64,000 bases of DNA from Marthasterias glacialis (GCA_911728455.2 OU452232.1:1550001-1614000), one strand, 5' to 3'; shown: positions 9,776-21,290, counted from the stretch's first letter. Notes: a model not told the origin generated them from the letters alone. Numbers and translations: made by a program.

Positions 9776-11040
9776 AAGGGAATAAAACAGTGGTGACAAG
9801 GTCTGCAGTAAATGGGGCCATTGCCGTGCTCAGCCACAAACCGGAAAGGTCTTAAATGACCGTTTTAAGATCGAGTCGCTATTCTTTTATTCCCACTCAT
9901 AAATACAGTTTTTGTAAAAAAAAAAGTACAGTCATGTAAGAAAATTTTTTGAAACTTTTCTATTGTGCATTCTTAATTCAAGTCCTGGGGCTTGTGCGTA
10001 TGATTGTGTACTAATAGATTTTACATTGAGTGTGGATTGATTTTGTATAAATGTGAAATTAGCACCTGCATGCGCTTGCGCAGGACTACACAAGTAGCTA
10101 CTCACCTCAAATGCACATTGGCCAACTGTTCTTACTCCTACTACATCAGTAATAGACTGATTGCGCCACCCGCAACACGTGACCCCTGTTGGGTATAAAA
10201 TGTAAACACACATGTAATCTTCCATAGGAGAGGATGGTACGGTACACGATGACTAATGCATTTATTTTAATCGATCGAGGCTTTTCTTGCTCGAAATCTG
10301 TGAAACATATTCCAGAGTTTGTACCAGAGACCTTCAAGTGGCTGAATAAAGCCAGTAAAGACAGTTCCAGCAAGTCTTGAAAATTGTAAAAGTACCGTAT
10401 AAATGTACTTAATGTGTACAGCGCGCGACAGAACGTTAGGCCAGATGACCGTGATCACCACACACTTTTCAACACAAAAATTTCAAAGTTTTGAAGCTGA
10501 AATCCTCCAAAGAAATTGCTTTCCAAAACTGTGTGATTCCTTTGCCTATTTGAAATTCTGCAAGGCTAGGTATTAATGCTCACTTTTCCATTGCTGTTTA
10601 TCCTTTTTTACAGTAATTTAGGCCAACATTACAAACAAAATAAAAGACGGGTGGCTACATAGTCATCTGACGCCGGTAGTGCATGGCTAAAAAAACCTCT
10701 TTTTAGTAGAATCCTGTTAAATTATGGAACAGAGATGTGATTTAAATTAATGCCACAACATACTACTTTAAATAAATGATTAACTAATTCATCGCTTAAC
10801 GAAAATAAAATCAACTGTTTTCGAACTCACTCTGTGTCACGGCCTATGCTTTTACACATATTTTTTCATCAGCAGTATGACGTCATACCCGATCGGGGGT
10901 CACGTGACCCCATGTAAACATTGTTGCGCAATCAGTCTATTTAAGACTGATGAAACACTACCAAGTGATCACGTTTTGACCAATCAGAATGCATAACCTC
11001 TCGAAGGTGTTTATGAGTTATTCCCACACTCATAAATGTT
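9776..11040. repeat. Large foldback/MITE-like region
   Basis: GGGAATAAAA at 9779 and TTTTATTCCC at 9886 bracket a 120-bp segment. Two copies of a block containing CACGTGACCCC lie in opposite orientation at 10150-10215 and 10880-10945, sharing TAGACTGATTGCGC as an inverted arm. The right copy contains the perfect palindrome GGGGTCACGTGACCCC. TTTATGAG and CTCATAAA flank TTATTCCCACA near 11010-11036. I see no coding segment. The outer limits are uncertain. Confidence 0.4.
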
Positions 11041-11643
11041 CTAGAGAAGCATAGTTAACGTGCCTTGAATTTGTGTGCAATTTTTGGGGTCCAATTTAAC
11101 GTCACAAATTTTATTAATATTATTTTGTTATGGTAAATTATCTGAAAACCGCCTATGGCTAAAACAGTACTAATGTGTTTAAAAAAATAATATTAATTTT
11201 AAAATAGTTGTTACAAAGAATTGTCTCAATTTGTAAGCTGCTAATGACTTAATCATTTCCTTTGAAAGATTTGATTACAGGCTAATCTATCGTGTAGGTA
11301 AGTGATGAGGATTTGGTGCCAAAAGTGCAGTGTTACAAATTTTCATGTGCATGTATGTAAACAATTCATTTACATTGCACTTCAGGCTCCAAAACTGTAT
11401 TATTAACCCACTGGACTAGATGGAGGTTGCTATTAAATAATGAAACAAAAGTCTCTTTTTGGAAGTGACTGCTTTTGTTTGATGTGGTGAAGTGATCTGT
11501 GCCCAATCCATGTCAATGCTTACCACACAGTGTTTTGCTGACATGCACATGGCCATAAAAAAAGTGCAGAATTTTGCAGTAAACAGATCTAGAGCCATGA
11601 AAGAGCATTTGAAAGATGGTGAAAAGCATTTGTGGTGGTTGCA

Positions 11644-11760
11644 CCCGCTCTTTGGAACAGGTTCCCTCTACACATCCATGACTCACCCATGATCGCTTCA
11701 TTCAAGACTCAGTTAAAAACATACCTCTTTAGACGACCGTGAGAGCGCTATACAAGTGTT
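11644..11760 (+). mobile_element. LINE 3' end fragment (CR1/L2-like)
   Basis: The frame from 11650 reads WNRFPLHIHDSP, then ASFKTQLKTYLFR and a stop. It matches the C-terminal WN-x-LP-x-x-I/R ... FK-x-x-LKTYLF motif found at the end of many CR1/L2/Jockey-group ORF2 proteins. A GAGCGCTATACAAG-type 3' tail follows. No RT core is visible upstream, so this is a severely 5'-truncated copy. Confidence 0.6.
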
Positions 11761-12169
11761 TGTTTTTATTATTTATTGTTATGAAATCGGACCATGGTCA
11801 TTGGAGTTTGAGGGGAGAACAGGTAGAGGGGAGGGAGGTTACAAGAGCCTGGATAAGACAATCTAAAACGTTCATTTACTGCCATACCCTTCTTGGCTGA
11901 TCTCTGATGCCGCAATTTGACCTCATCAATTCACTGCAGAGTTTTTCTGAGATAGCATTTTTGCTAAGTGGAAGGGTAAATTCATTCCCCATTGTCCACT
12001 TTTCAATTATCACAAACAACCTCAGAAAATATTGTCCATTTAGGAAGTCCTGTTTTACTAATCACATAATCAATTACTTCTTATTTTGAAATTAAATTTG
12101 TACTTGTTTGTAATGGAAAGAACAACATTTTTTTTAGGGTAATAAGTAAACTTGTTGTGCTTAAAGTAA

Positions 12170-13061
12170 ACTTACTGCTACACTCCAACCTCTGCAGGTC
12201 ATTCATGTGACTGCACAGGTTGTGCTGATTAGTAAACCCATTGCTACACTTCAACCTCTGCAGGTCATTCATGTGATGGCACATGTTTTGCTGATTCAGA
12301 AACTCATTGCTACACTTTAACTACTGCAGGTCAAGGTCATCCATGCTACAGCACAGGTTGTGCTGATTAATAGACTCACTTCTACACTCCATCCACTGCA
12401 GGTCATCCATGTGACGGCACAGGTTGTGCTGAATAGTAAACTCACTGCTTTACTCCATCCACTGCAGGTCATCCATGGGACGGCACAAGTTGTGCTGATT
12501 GGTAAACCCACTGCTTTACTCCAACCACTGCAGGTCATCCATGTGACGGCACAGGTTGTGCTGATTAGTAAACTCACTGCTTTACTCCAACCACTGCAGG
12601 TCATTCATGTGACGGCACAGGTTGTGCTGATTAGTAAACCCACTGCTTTACTCCAACCACTGCAGGTCATTCATGTGATGGCACAGGTTGTGCTGATCAA
12701 TAAACTCACTACTTTACTCAAACCACTGCAGGTCATCCATGTGACGGCACAGGTTGTGCTGATTAGTAAACTCACTGCTTTACTCCAACCACTGCAGGTC
12801 ATCCATGTGACGGCACAGGTTGTGCTGATTAGTAAACTCACTGCTTTACTCCAACCACTGCAGGTCATTCATGTGACGGCACAGGTTGTGCTGATTAGTA
12901 AACCCACTGCTTTACTCCAACCACTGCAGGTCATTCATGTGATGGCACAGGTTGTGCTGATCAATAAACTCACTGCTTTACTCCAACCACTGCAGGTCAT
13001 CCATGTGACGGCACAGGTTGTGCTGATTAGTAAACTCACTGCTTTACTCCAACCACAGTTG
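12170..13061. repeat. 66-bp minisatellite, about 13.5 copies
   Basis: Units share CACTGCAGGTCATCCATGTG and GGCACAGGTTGTGCTGATTA. The period is 66 bp, or 22 codons, so frames stay open across many units: one 249-codon frame on the plus strand (12360-13109) and others on the minus strand. Internal copies are nearly identical, while the first copies (12170-12360) are diverged and keep a minus-strand frame that reads HMNDLQRLECSS. The long plus-strand frame has no start context, domain or codon pattern suggesting a real protein. Confidence 0.9.
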
Positions 13062-14190
13062 TTTGCTTGTTGCCATTCGAAGGAGACAGTGAGCTGCCCC
13101 TGTGAGTGAAGTCTACTTTCTTAACAACGGGTAAGTCTTGCATTTTGATCCAAGTGTTCTTCAATCAGATTTTAATTTGTCTCATCCAACACAAGTTGTT
13201 CCATCTACTACGGTTGAATCTCTCTCTGATGAATGTTGGCCTTATACATTTGGAGCTTTTTACTAAAAATGTGAGTGATGATGCCCCACACCAAATTCAG
13301 GCAATACTCCATAATAGTGAAATAGAATGCATTCATTCGCCAACGTTGGTAAAGTTCAAAGACCAGTATCCGCTCTCTATGTGACTCAACATACACATCA
13401 AACAACCAGCCTATGACAGTTTAAGCTCAATCAGTCATTGGAGTCTTGAGAAAGTAGTAGCGAAAAAGAAAACTTGTGTGTTTTTGACAGTTTGTTTTGA
13501 TGTTTTTACTCTTTTCTCTAAAACTATAGCATTGCAAGCAAAAATACTTCAAAGGAAGTTTTCAACCTGGACCATCTTTATACTGTGGCGAATCTTTCCC
13601 TGCTATGGTCACCACTCCGGCAACCACACCAAGTCTTGCGGGCGCGCTCCCAAGTTGCGGGGCGCCGGGGGCAAGTCCGTTTAGGCTGATGTATACTGCC
13701 TCATGCTCAGAGCCTCAAGTTTTAGGAATCAATCAGGGGAGGGGAGGCACAACAATAAATAACCTGACAGAGAATCCTTTTCTCAGTTATCAAGTATTTT
13801 ATTGCCACTACCAACTCAGAGCCTCATCAATATAAGAGCCTCATGATCCGCACACTACGGCCTTGTGATGTCACCACCATCAAACTAATCCCTGTCCTGC
13901 CATAGCTCGCGCGCTCTCCCCTTTTATACTCGCTGCTGCCGCTGCTGCGTGCCTAGTGCCCTCAATGTTGCAATCCCCCCTATTGTTTGATGTGCCACCC
14001 GCAACTACGCATGTGAACATTGCGCACCAACCAATTTACGCTACAATACCATGTAAGTTGTATGCAAATCTGCAAACATTTATCTTTCTCAAATCTTATC
14101 AATGTTGTTCACGTCCCCTATTTTTTAAAGGGTGAAGACAAACGAAACATCACCCTTGATATCAAACTGCTGTGAAGTTGTTTACACATT
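13062..14190. other. Non-repetitive segment with a GC-rich patch, possible LTR debris
   Basis: At 13600-13685 there is an unusual GC-rich patch (GCGGGGCGCCGGGGGC). At 13900-13930 the sequence CGCGCGCTCTCCCCTTTTATAC resembles a compact promoter with a TATA-like box. This could be a piece of an LTR or a CpG-rich promoter, but nothing proves either. Confidence 0.25.
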
Positions 14191-14269
14191 CTGTTTGCAT
14201 TAAAACACAAAAAATAGTATGTTCTGCTAGTCTTACAAAACTTCACAACAATTTCGTTGAATTGTTTTT

Positions 14270-14530
14270 ATTAAATTACTCTACATCAATGTTGTCACTG
14301 TCCTTTACAAACCTTTCTGTGTTGTCTCTATTCAGGTGATCAACATCCAATACAGAACCAGCCAAACCTTTCCATGTCAATACCATCCTGGCAACCCAAC
14401 TCCCTCTGTGTTGTCTCTATTCAGGTCATCAATGTCCTTTACAGCAGCAGCAAAACCTTTTCACATCAACACCATCCTGGCAACAATCAGGGTCAATTCG
14501 AGCATGAAATCATTAATCACTTCAAAGTAT
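14270..14530 (-). repeat. Inverted copy of the exon-like cassette, internally duplicated
   Basis: On the minus strand there are two related subunits of about 88 bp with GTTGCCAGGATGG and ACCTGAATAGAGACAACACA. They are homologous to the plus-strand cassettes at 48.86, 49.92, 50.24 and 50.94 kb. Each subunit has a frame ending in a D-[IV]-D-x-LNRDNTE motif (AVKDIDDLNRDNTE and LDVDHLNRDNTE). Whether this is coding is unknown. Confidence 0.6.
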
Positions 14531-14639
14531 TTCTGACATTAAAAGTTGGCACAACAAGTGGTCTAACGTCCATTCTTTGACTTTTACTGTCATAACTCCA
14601 CGATTGATGAATTCCAAAGACATTTTTTTACTCTTGTCC

Positions 14640-15040
14640 GTTAATTCTTGCTTTATTGGAGTGAAACTTCTTTTCTCACCTTACACTTACCAGAGACTGC
14701 AACGCTTCTCACTTCCTTTGGGATAGTGTTATCTATCTTTGCTGACTGCATTGCATCAATGTCGTGGTTATAGCTTCTGTAAAGGTTAACCTTCTACAAG
14801 CTTCTCATATCAGTTTATTGTTGGTCAGTAGCTACCTTTGATGACACTGCAGATACAGGTGTATGAAGTACATGGTTATCACTATATCAGAGATAATCAT
14901 GGTTACACAATCCAATTTAAAGTGCATACTTACAGTGATCACCCTTAACAATACCAGGGTAGTGTTCTTACTCGAATTACAAACACTTCTGACTGATGTC
15001 TCCCATTAAAGGGATTGAATTTTAAAGTCAACCTGTGTAA
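14640..15040 (-). repeat. Inverted tail module next to the 100-bp repeats
   Basis: The reverse complement matches the plus-strand modules at 37985-38345 and from 63775 to the window end. Shared landmarks are TTTATCTGCAG-like sequence, AGAAGCTTGTAGA, GGTTAAC, CAGCAAAGATAGATA and AAGTGTAAGG. All three modules directly adjoin 100-bp repeats in the same relative order, so they belong to one composite unit. Confidence 0.75.
14691..14793 (-). CDS. Possible exon (103 nt) inside the tail module, unknown protein
   Basis: On the minus strand, a CTTGTAG acceptor-like site precedes 34 open codons (starting KVNLYRSYNHDIDAMQ) and a strong donor, G/GTAAGT. The homologous plus-strand segment near 38200 has a TAG in the same frame and lacks the GT donor, so at least one copy is broken. 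The peptide is not recognised. It shares a D-I-D ... D-N-T pattern with the cassette at 14270-14530. The call is speculative. Confidence 0.25.
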
Positions 15041-16015
15041 TTTGTTCCAACCTAACGAGATGGCTGGAAGAACGATGACCAAACATTCCCAACTAAAATG
15101 ATACCCGAAGAGGTTTAAGTTAACATTCTACTTAATTTCAATCTAACCTAACATGAAGGCTGGACAACTGATGAACAAAGATTTCCCAAACAAAATGGTA
15201 CCTGAAGAGGTTTGCGTTAAAAGTGAACCTGTGTAACTTCAATCTAACCTAACAAGATGCTAAGATGATACCTGAAAAGGTTAAAGTTAAAGGTGAACCT
15301 GTGTAACTTCAATCTAACCTGTGTAACTTCAATCTAACCTGTGTAACTTCAATCTTAACTAAAATGATACCTGAAGAGGTTTGAGTTAACATTGATTTTG
15401 TGTAATTTCAATCTAAGCTAACATGATGGCTGGACCAACGATGAACAAACATCCCCAAAACAAAATGATACCTCAAGAGGTTTGAGCTAGCAGTAAACTT
15501 GTATGACTTCATTCTAACCTAACATGATAGCTGGACGAACGATTAACAACCATTCCCAAAACAAAATGGTACCTGAAGAGGTTTGAGTTAACAGTCAACC
15601 TGTAATTTTAATATAACCTAACAAGATTTGGACAAACAATGAACAAACATTCCCAACTAAAATAATACCTGAAGAGGTTTGAGTTAACAGTGAACTTGTG
15701 TAATTTCATTCTCACCTAACATGATTGCTGGACGAACGATGATCAAACATTCCTCCCTAGGATGATACCTGAAGAGGTTTGAGTTGACAGTGAACTTGTG
15801 TTATTTGATTCTTACCTAAAACAATGGCTGGATGAACAAACATTCCAAACTAAAATAATACCTGCAGAAGGTTGAGTTTACAGTCAACATGTTAATTTTA
15901 ATCAAACCTAACATGATGGCTGGACGATTGATGAACAAACATTCTAAACTAAAATGATACCTGAAGAGGTTTGTGTTAACAGTGAACTTGTGTAGTTCCA
16001 ATCTAACTGACTATG
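15041..16015 (-). repeat. 100-bp tandem repeat, inverted block (about 10 copies)
   Basis: On the plus strand the units read AACTAAAATGATACCTGAAG, then AGGTTTGAGTTAACAGTGAA, then TAACCTAACATGATGGCTGG. This is the reverse complement of the family at 37.4-48.6 and 62.05-63.77 kb. Copies are degenerate, and one stretch at 15290-15355 has a local 21-bp triplication. Confidence 0.85.
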
Positions 16016-16106
16016 CTAGAAATTGTGTTGTACTTTGCTAGAAATTGCAACACTTTTGGTTCAAATCACAACCTTTGCTAGAAATCGGTTAACTTTGCTA
16101 GAAATT
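16013..16106. repeat. Four copies of a short CTTTGCTAGAAAT motif
   Basis: The motif TTTGCTAGAAAT, or TATGCTAGAAAT in the first copy, occurs four times with irregular 18-37 bp spacing. It sits between the inverted 100-bp block and the pentanucleotide tract. Confidence 0.6.
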
Positions 16107-16127
16107 TTCCTTAAACTACCGACCTTA

Positions 16128-16381
16128 AATTTTATTTTATTTTATTTTAATTTATTTTATTTTAATTTATTTTATTTTATTTTATTTTATTTTATTTTAT
16201 TTTATTTTATTTTATTTTATTTTATTTTATTTTATTTTATTTTGTTTTATTTTATTTTATTTTATTTTATTTCATTTTATTTTATTTTATTCTATTTTAT
16301 TCTATTTTATTCTATTTTATTTTATTTTATTTTATTTTATTCTATTTTATTCTGTTCTATTTTATTCTATTTTATTTTATT
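16128..16381. repeat. (TTTTA)n microsatellite, about 50 repeats
   Basis: This is a near-pure TTTTA array with scattered TTCTA, TTTCA and TTCTG variants toward its right end. It directly follows the inverted 100-bp block. The 124-codon open frame through it is an artefact of the pentamer. Confidence 0.95.
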
Positions 16382-16399
16382 GAAGAAAAAGAAATAAAA

Positions 16400-17470
16400 A
16401 CTTACAGAGGCCCTTAAAAGTAATCTTTTCAATGATTCTCTTTTTAATTTTAATTTTGGGTGCTCCAGTTATATGTACTGGGAACTTTTTGTACATGTTC
16501 TTTGCAGTTTATTTAATATAAGTTGATTTTGGTAATTGTTAATTTCTTTATTGGAACAGAGTTTGAAGTAATAGACGATGTAACAACGCGGCTTGCAGTA
16601 GTTCTGTATGGTGCTATTTATTTTTATGTTGTCAATACTTTATTTATATTGAATTTTGAATGATTAGAAAGCAGTTACAGTAACGACACATTTTGTTTGA
16701 TGAATTCACTGTTAATTACAGTTAAGCTTTATAAAAAGACTCTTTAAAATAAACCATTTGACCATATCTTCGAAATTGCCAAAAATCACTACAATTTGAG
16801 ATGTTTTACTCACTTGCTCAACCAAAACTACTTCTATGACTTTCCATATTGGTTCAAGATAGAGACCGACCCATCATTTTACTTAATATAAAGAAGTCTT
16901 ATCGAATTATTGGCTGATATCAATATTAAGAATGAGCTTTGGCTTTTAATTCTTTTAGCTTAAAGCACATAAATTTTCTTTGCACATGCAAATACCTCTT
17001 CGAACAAAAAGTTTACCATCAAAAAGATCAAAAGGGTCCATACATATGTAAGAAAGTATTTTGCACTCTTAACATCTCATGGGAATGTGGCTCAAGTGGG
17101 ACTATTATTTTGTGTTATCAGTCACCCTTTACTGTATTGTTTGATATTCATTTCGTCAGTCAAAAGAGGGTGCAACATTGGTGACGAATTGATCACAAAT
17201 ATGATTTTGTTTACTGTATAAAAACTTTTCATTTGACTTAGGCACATATAAATGGGAATAGTTCTGTCTCATCCCAGCAGTTTCCTTATGGCCCCACAAA
17301 CACTCTATAATTTAAACAAAATTTTAAATAATTGTCATCATTTTTCCTAGCATATTTTGGGGAATGTTTGGGAAAACATCACTAAAAGCACTTAATAATG
17401 TGAAATGAGATAACAAGTTTCAATAAATATCGGAATGATGCTATTTTCTAGCTTTAATGTCGGCTATAAT
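16400..17470. other. AT-rich segment, nothing recognised
   Basis: I see no coding motif, RNA gene or clear repeat. Confidence 0.4.
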
Positions 17471-17473
17471 ATA

Positions 17474-17635
17474 CAAATATTGAGTGACTCAGAGTGCAAT
17501 GGGAGGAATATTATCGCCAGGTAAAATTTGGACTGTTCCATTTTACGAGGCGAAGCCGAGTGAAATGGAACAGTCCAAATTTTACCTTGCGATAATATTC
17601 CTCGCACTTCACGAATTAAAGTCACTCAATATTTG
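17474..17635. repeat. Long hairpin element, arms of about 75 bp
   Basis: CAAATATTGAGTGAC at 17474 is mirrored by GTCACTCAATATTTG ending at 17635. The inner arms GGAATATTATCGC and AAAATTTGGACTGTTCCATT are matched with few gaps. The loop region reads ACGAGGCGAAGCCGAGTG. The outer arms differ (CAGAGTGCAATGG versus TTAATTCGTGAAGTGC), so the copy is not fresh. Confidence 0.75.
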
Positions 17636-18017
17636 TTTTATTTAACTGACTGTAGATCTTTGTCACTTTATTTTTTTTTCACAATAAACACAATTCAAAT
17701 AAATACGGTTTCTCAACCACCCACCACTCTGAAAATTCTAAAACAACTTCTCAACAACATGGACGACTCCATGTAGACACAGACGTGCTATTTTCCGTAC
17801 TCCAATCAAATGACAAGGATCTGTGTGACAGTTATATAATAAGCGATGATACTTTGTTTCGTTTTTACCGGGGGCCATTCAATTCTTATAAGCTAACGCG
17901 TGACCTAATTAATTCACCACGTATTGAAAGTGCCCTTACAAAAAAATCGTTGTGTGCTAATATAAGTTAAAATTTGCATAACAAAAAAGAAAAAAAAAAC
18001 AACCAATAAGATTTCAG

Positions 18018-18640
18018 ATGCGCGCGCAACAACGTGTGCTTTCTGCTTGGGCCAGAACCGGTTTGAACCGCCGGCAAGCCGTGCCGGGGCATTTGAATAG
18101 GCCGGCTACTGTACAACGGCACGTTGGGAACTATCAGCTGATTATCAAAATGGCGAACTCACTGGAAGCCCCTTTCGTTTTGACGATTTATAGCCAGGTT
18201 TTACAAGACATGGACGAACAAAAAAATTGCCGACTTGTGTGGAAAAGAACCATAAACCCCCGTGGAGGTAAGTTGATGTTTTTTAGTTACAAAGAGATTC
18301 AGGGGAAATCAAAAAATGTTGAACTTTGTGAGTGGGAAGCTGTCCCGCAAACCAAGGATGCCGTTTGCTAAGTGCCAACGTGTAGCCTAATTGTAAGTTA
18401 CAGACTCACGTGGATTTTTAAGGCGACACTTCCCACTTGGAGCTTCATGTTTTTCAAGGGCATGCATGTGGGGAGTTAGTATTTAGAACAGTTGTTGCTG
18501 ATATTAATTTGTGAAACGAAAAAATAAACCCAAAATTCTACAGGCGGTATGCGGTTGGCGCTAATGCCAAGCTTACACAATCCCAATATTCTCAAATTGA
18601 AACCACGATGGCGGAAATTAAAAATACCTTCCTAAATGGC
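18018..18640 (+). CDS. Possible small two-exon gene start, unknown protein
   Basis: After a CpG-rich stretch (GCGCGCGC at about 18021), an ATG at 18151 in good context (AAAATGGCG) opens 39 codons beginning MANSLEAPFVLTIYSQVLQD, up to a donor GGAG/GTAAGT at about 18267. A CTACAG acceptor near 18542 could follow. A second ATGGCG at 18609 opens an 81-codon frame with a hydrophobic stretch. Neither peptide is recognised. It could equally be part of an unknown transposon. Confidence 0.2.
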
Positions 18641-18869
18641 CATTCAAACTTTAATTTAGAGACATTTTTATATATTGTACTTTTTTTCTTTATTGTCCCT
18701 GGCGAAAGACGCATGTTATTTGACAAAGGCCTTCTCGCAACCGTCGTTGGCCCTACGTGTGGCTATCGGATTTTAACATACCTGCTGGGAGGTGACCTTG
18801 AAACACACAGGCACGCAACTCTTCCACGGATCCTTGGATTTCTCCGTTTTTGAAAAAAAATCACGCCGT

Positions 18870-19590
18870 TATTTACAAAATACAAACTTCCGCACCTTTT
18901 GTGAGACTATATAATGTAGTTTTAGGCTATTTGAAACTTTTATAGGCTTTTGAAATTACAATTTAAGCACGTTGACATTTAGCTGGTACTTCCATCTTTG
19001 TCAGGTACCCTGTCATTTATAGCAGTAATGCATACAAATTCTCATGTTGTCCTACCTGTCTTACTTTGGCAACAAATAAGAGGATCATACTTTAGGGAAA
19101 TATGAGGGTTTATATTGAAATCAAATTATTGTAAGTCTCTTTACCCTCCCGCTATAATTTGGAAACCTGATTTCTCGCTGCATTTTGTCGTTTACTTAGC
19201 CAGTTTTGTGTAAATTTGATGGTGATTTTATTTTTGCAAACCATGCACTTTGATTGGCAAGCAACAGTTTTTAGGGAGCATTCTTTGGTTGGGCAATTTG
19301 AAACAATATTTTGATTACCACACAAGTGCATGAAAGACAAAGTTGTGTGGGTGGATAATAAATTGACATTGGACACTTTTTCCCACCATTTAGGAAATTC
19401 TATGAAAACCTGCTTACAGTATAGGAAATATGGTTTTCTGAATGATTTTCTTTTTGACAAACTAGTATTATTTTTAAGTCGATTATCCATGCTACGAAAG
19501 TCATCCTAAAAACCAGATTTCAGACTGTTATAATCAGTGTAATCATGTAATGATGAGTAACCATCAGTAGCATAACGATACATTTTCATT
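18870..19590. other. No recognised feature
   Basis: A 112-codon minus-strand frame (19152-19490) is present, but its translation shows no motif or bias that would support a gene. Confidence 0.35.
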
Positions 19591-19594
19591 TTTG

Positions 19595-19890
19595 GACCAC
19601 AGTGAAGGATCACGACATCACTTGGCAAGCATCATACCATCCAGCTGTCTGTGAAACAGGATCACTACATGTATTTGACCAACATTATACGTTATATGGA
19701 GGCACAGATGGTTCCAGGAAGAGAGGTAGACCTGTAAGGACATGGATCAACAACATCAAAGACTGGACTGGTCTCGAATTTCAGCAGCTAATTGGAACAG
19801 CTGGAGACAGAGAGCTTTAGAGATCTTCTGTTTCAAGAGCCATCACCTTGTCGCCCCTACGGCCTATAAGCTACAGGACATAGATAGAAA
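19595..19890 (+). mobile_element. LINE ORF2 C-terminal fragment
   Basis: The frame at 19602-19820 contains KDHDITW, then SRKRGRPVRTWINNIKDWTG and LIGTAGDREL. This is the conserved K-R-G-R-P-x-x-TW-x-x-NIKDWTG ending found in endonuclease-type LINEs, usually followed by W-R. Here the frame stops at the residue after DREL. No RT core is present, so this is a 5'-truncated, decayed copy. Confidence 0.7.
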
Positions 19891-20149
19891 GATACAAGAT
19901 AACAGCCTAGGGTAAGTTGAAATCTCTTTTATTATCCTCAAAAATCATACATGACATTCAGCAGTTTGTTACAAAAACACTTCTTTTTCAAAAGACAAAA
20001 AGCCATTTTTAGTGCCATTTGCAGGAACTTGTTCTCAGTATTAACACCCTTCTACTGTCTGACCATTTAATATCATTCACTGTGGTTTTGAATGAAAGAT
20101 AAACTATGCGAGCCTCCATATATGATGTGTTGTGAATGACACACAGTAC

Positions 20150-20385
20150 ACATAAGGGTGGTCAGGTGTCTTTCCTGCCTTCCACCTCTAAGAGCCCGGT
20201 TTGAATCCCGGTCAGTTGGTGTAGTGGTTTTTTTCCCGCCTTCCACCTCTAGGAACCCAGTTTGAATTCTGCCCGGGTACTGTGTAGATTAGGTTTCAGT
20301 CCCTACCTGATTGTGTGGCTTTTAATTCTCTGGAATAATTTATCTGTGGTTTTCCTTCCACATCTAAAATTGCAACTATGTACCT
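20150..20385 (+). mobile_element. tRNA-derived SINE with duplicated head
   Basis: GTTGGTGTAGTGGT at 20216 resembles an A box, and CCAGTTTGAATTCTGCCCGG at about 20258 a B box. The body follows with TTTCAGTCCCTACCTGA and GTGGTTTTCCTTCCACATC. Just upstream is a second, partial head with the same CCTGCCTTCCACCTCTAAGA and CGGTTTGAATCCCGG text, so the promoter part is present twice. Confidence 0.6.
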
Positions 20386-21290
20386 TATCTTCTGTCCATG
20401 GAGTTCTTGGCTAGCATAGTCATTAAGTTCGCTTTCTTGTGGAAACAGTTCTGCTGTTTTTTGCCATTTAAGTACATACCTTTGTAAGCATTACATTAAC
20501 ACGTATACGGACACTACCATTCTTGCACTGGGGTCATCACATGCGCAGCCAATGCTTTGGGGATGATAATAACTGTTTTCATTCTCAATAATCAATGGTG
20601 TCAATTACATGTAGGTAAACTACGTACGGGTATGCATTTAAAATAAAACTCTGTAACATGTTCATATGTTGCCTTCAAACACATTTTTCAAAAGGTTAGT
20701 TCAACAGAGAGGATGCTTAAGACAGCCCTATAGTTGGGTTTTCTTAATACTTAAGAATTGGGAATTATAAGTTCAACAAAAATGACTTAATCTGGAAAAA
20801 TATGCAAATTTTATTCTGCTTCCAATTTTTTTTTCACAAACACATAATCGTGGGTTATAATTCCTTTAAACCTCGTACATTAAAAAAAAATCCTGAACAG
20901 TAACTTTCAGTATAGCATGTAGGGCCTAACAGTTGTAAGGAATATTTGTGATTCGTAACTCTGATCCTTGCATCATTAAATTAGCTGTTCCAATTGCAAT
21001 CGGAACAAGTATTGTTTTGGTTAAGATTTTTATTTTTAGGTGTTAGGGCAATAACCCAAACAACTTTTGTTTCTGTTCTGGTTTTTTCAAGTGTTTGTCT
21101 GCCAAAAAACACATATTTTCTAAATTCATATGACATTGAAACTTTACATGTAGTTAGACTTAAATTTGTAGATGCTTGAGAATTTGTGATGTCATTGAGG
21201 GTTTTGAGCATTAGATTTTAAAAGATTTTAAAAATCCACAACAAGTCAAGCACAAAAGACTGTCGGTTGCTCTTTGCAGGACTTTACTTT
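20386..21290. other. No recognised feature
   Basis: AT-rich, with no convincing coding or repeat structure. Confidence 0.35.

Noticed and set aside
10940..10975. Second hammerhead-like core (CTGATGAAAC)
   Set aside because: No stem II lies between CTGATGA and GAAA, and no closing stem I is found.
12360..13109. 249-codon open frame as a real protein
   Set aside because: It is generated by a homogeneous 66-bp repeat (22 codons), with frames also open on the other strand and no start context or domain.
16023..16397. 124-codon Phe/Tyr/Leu-rich frame
   Set aside because: It is the translation of a TTTTA microsatellite.
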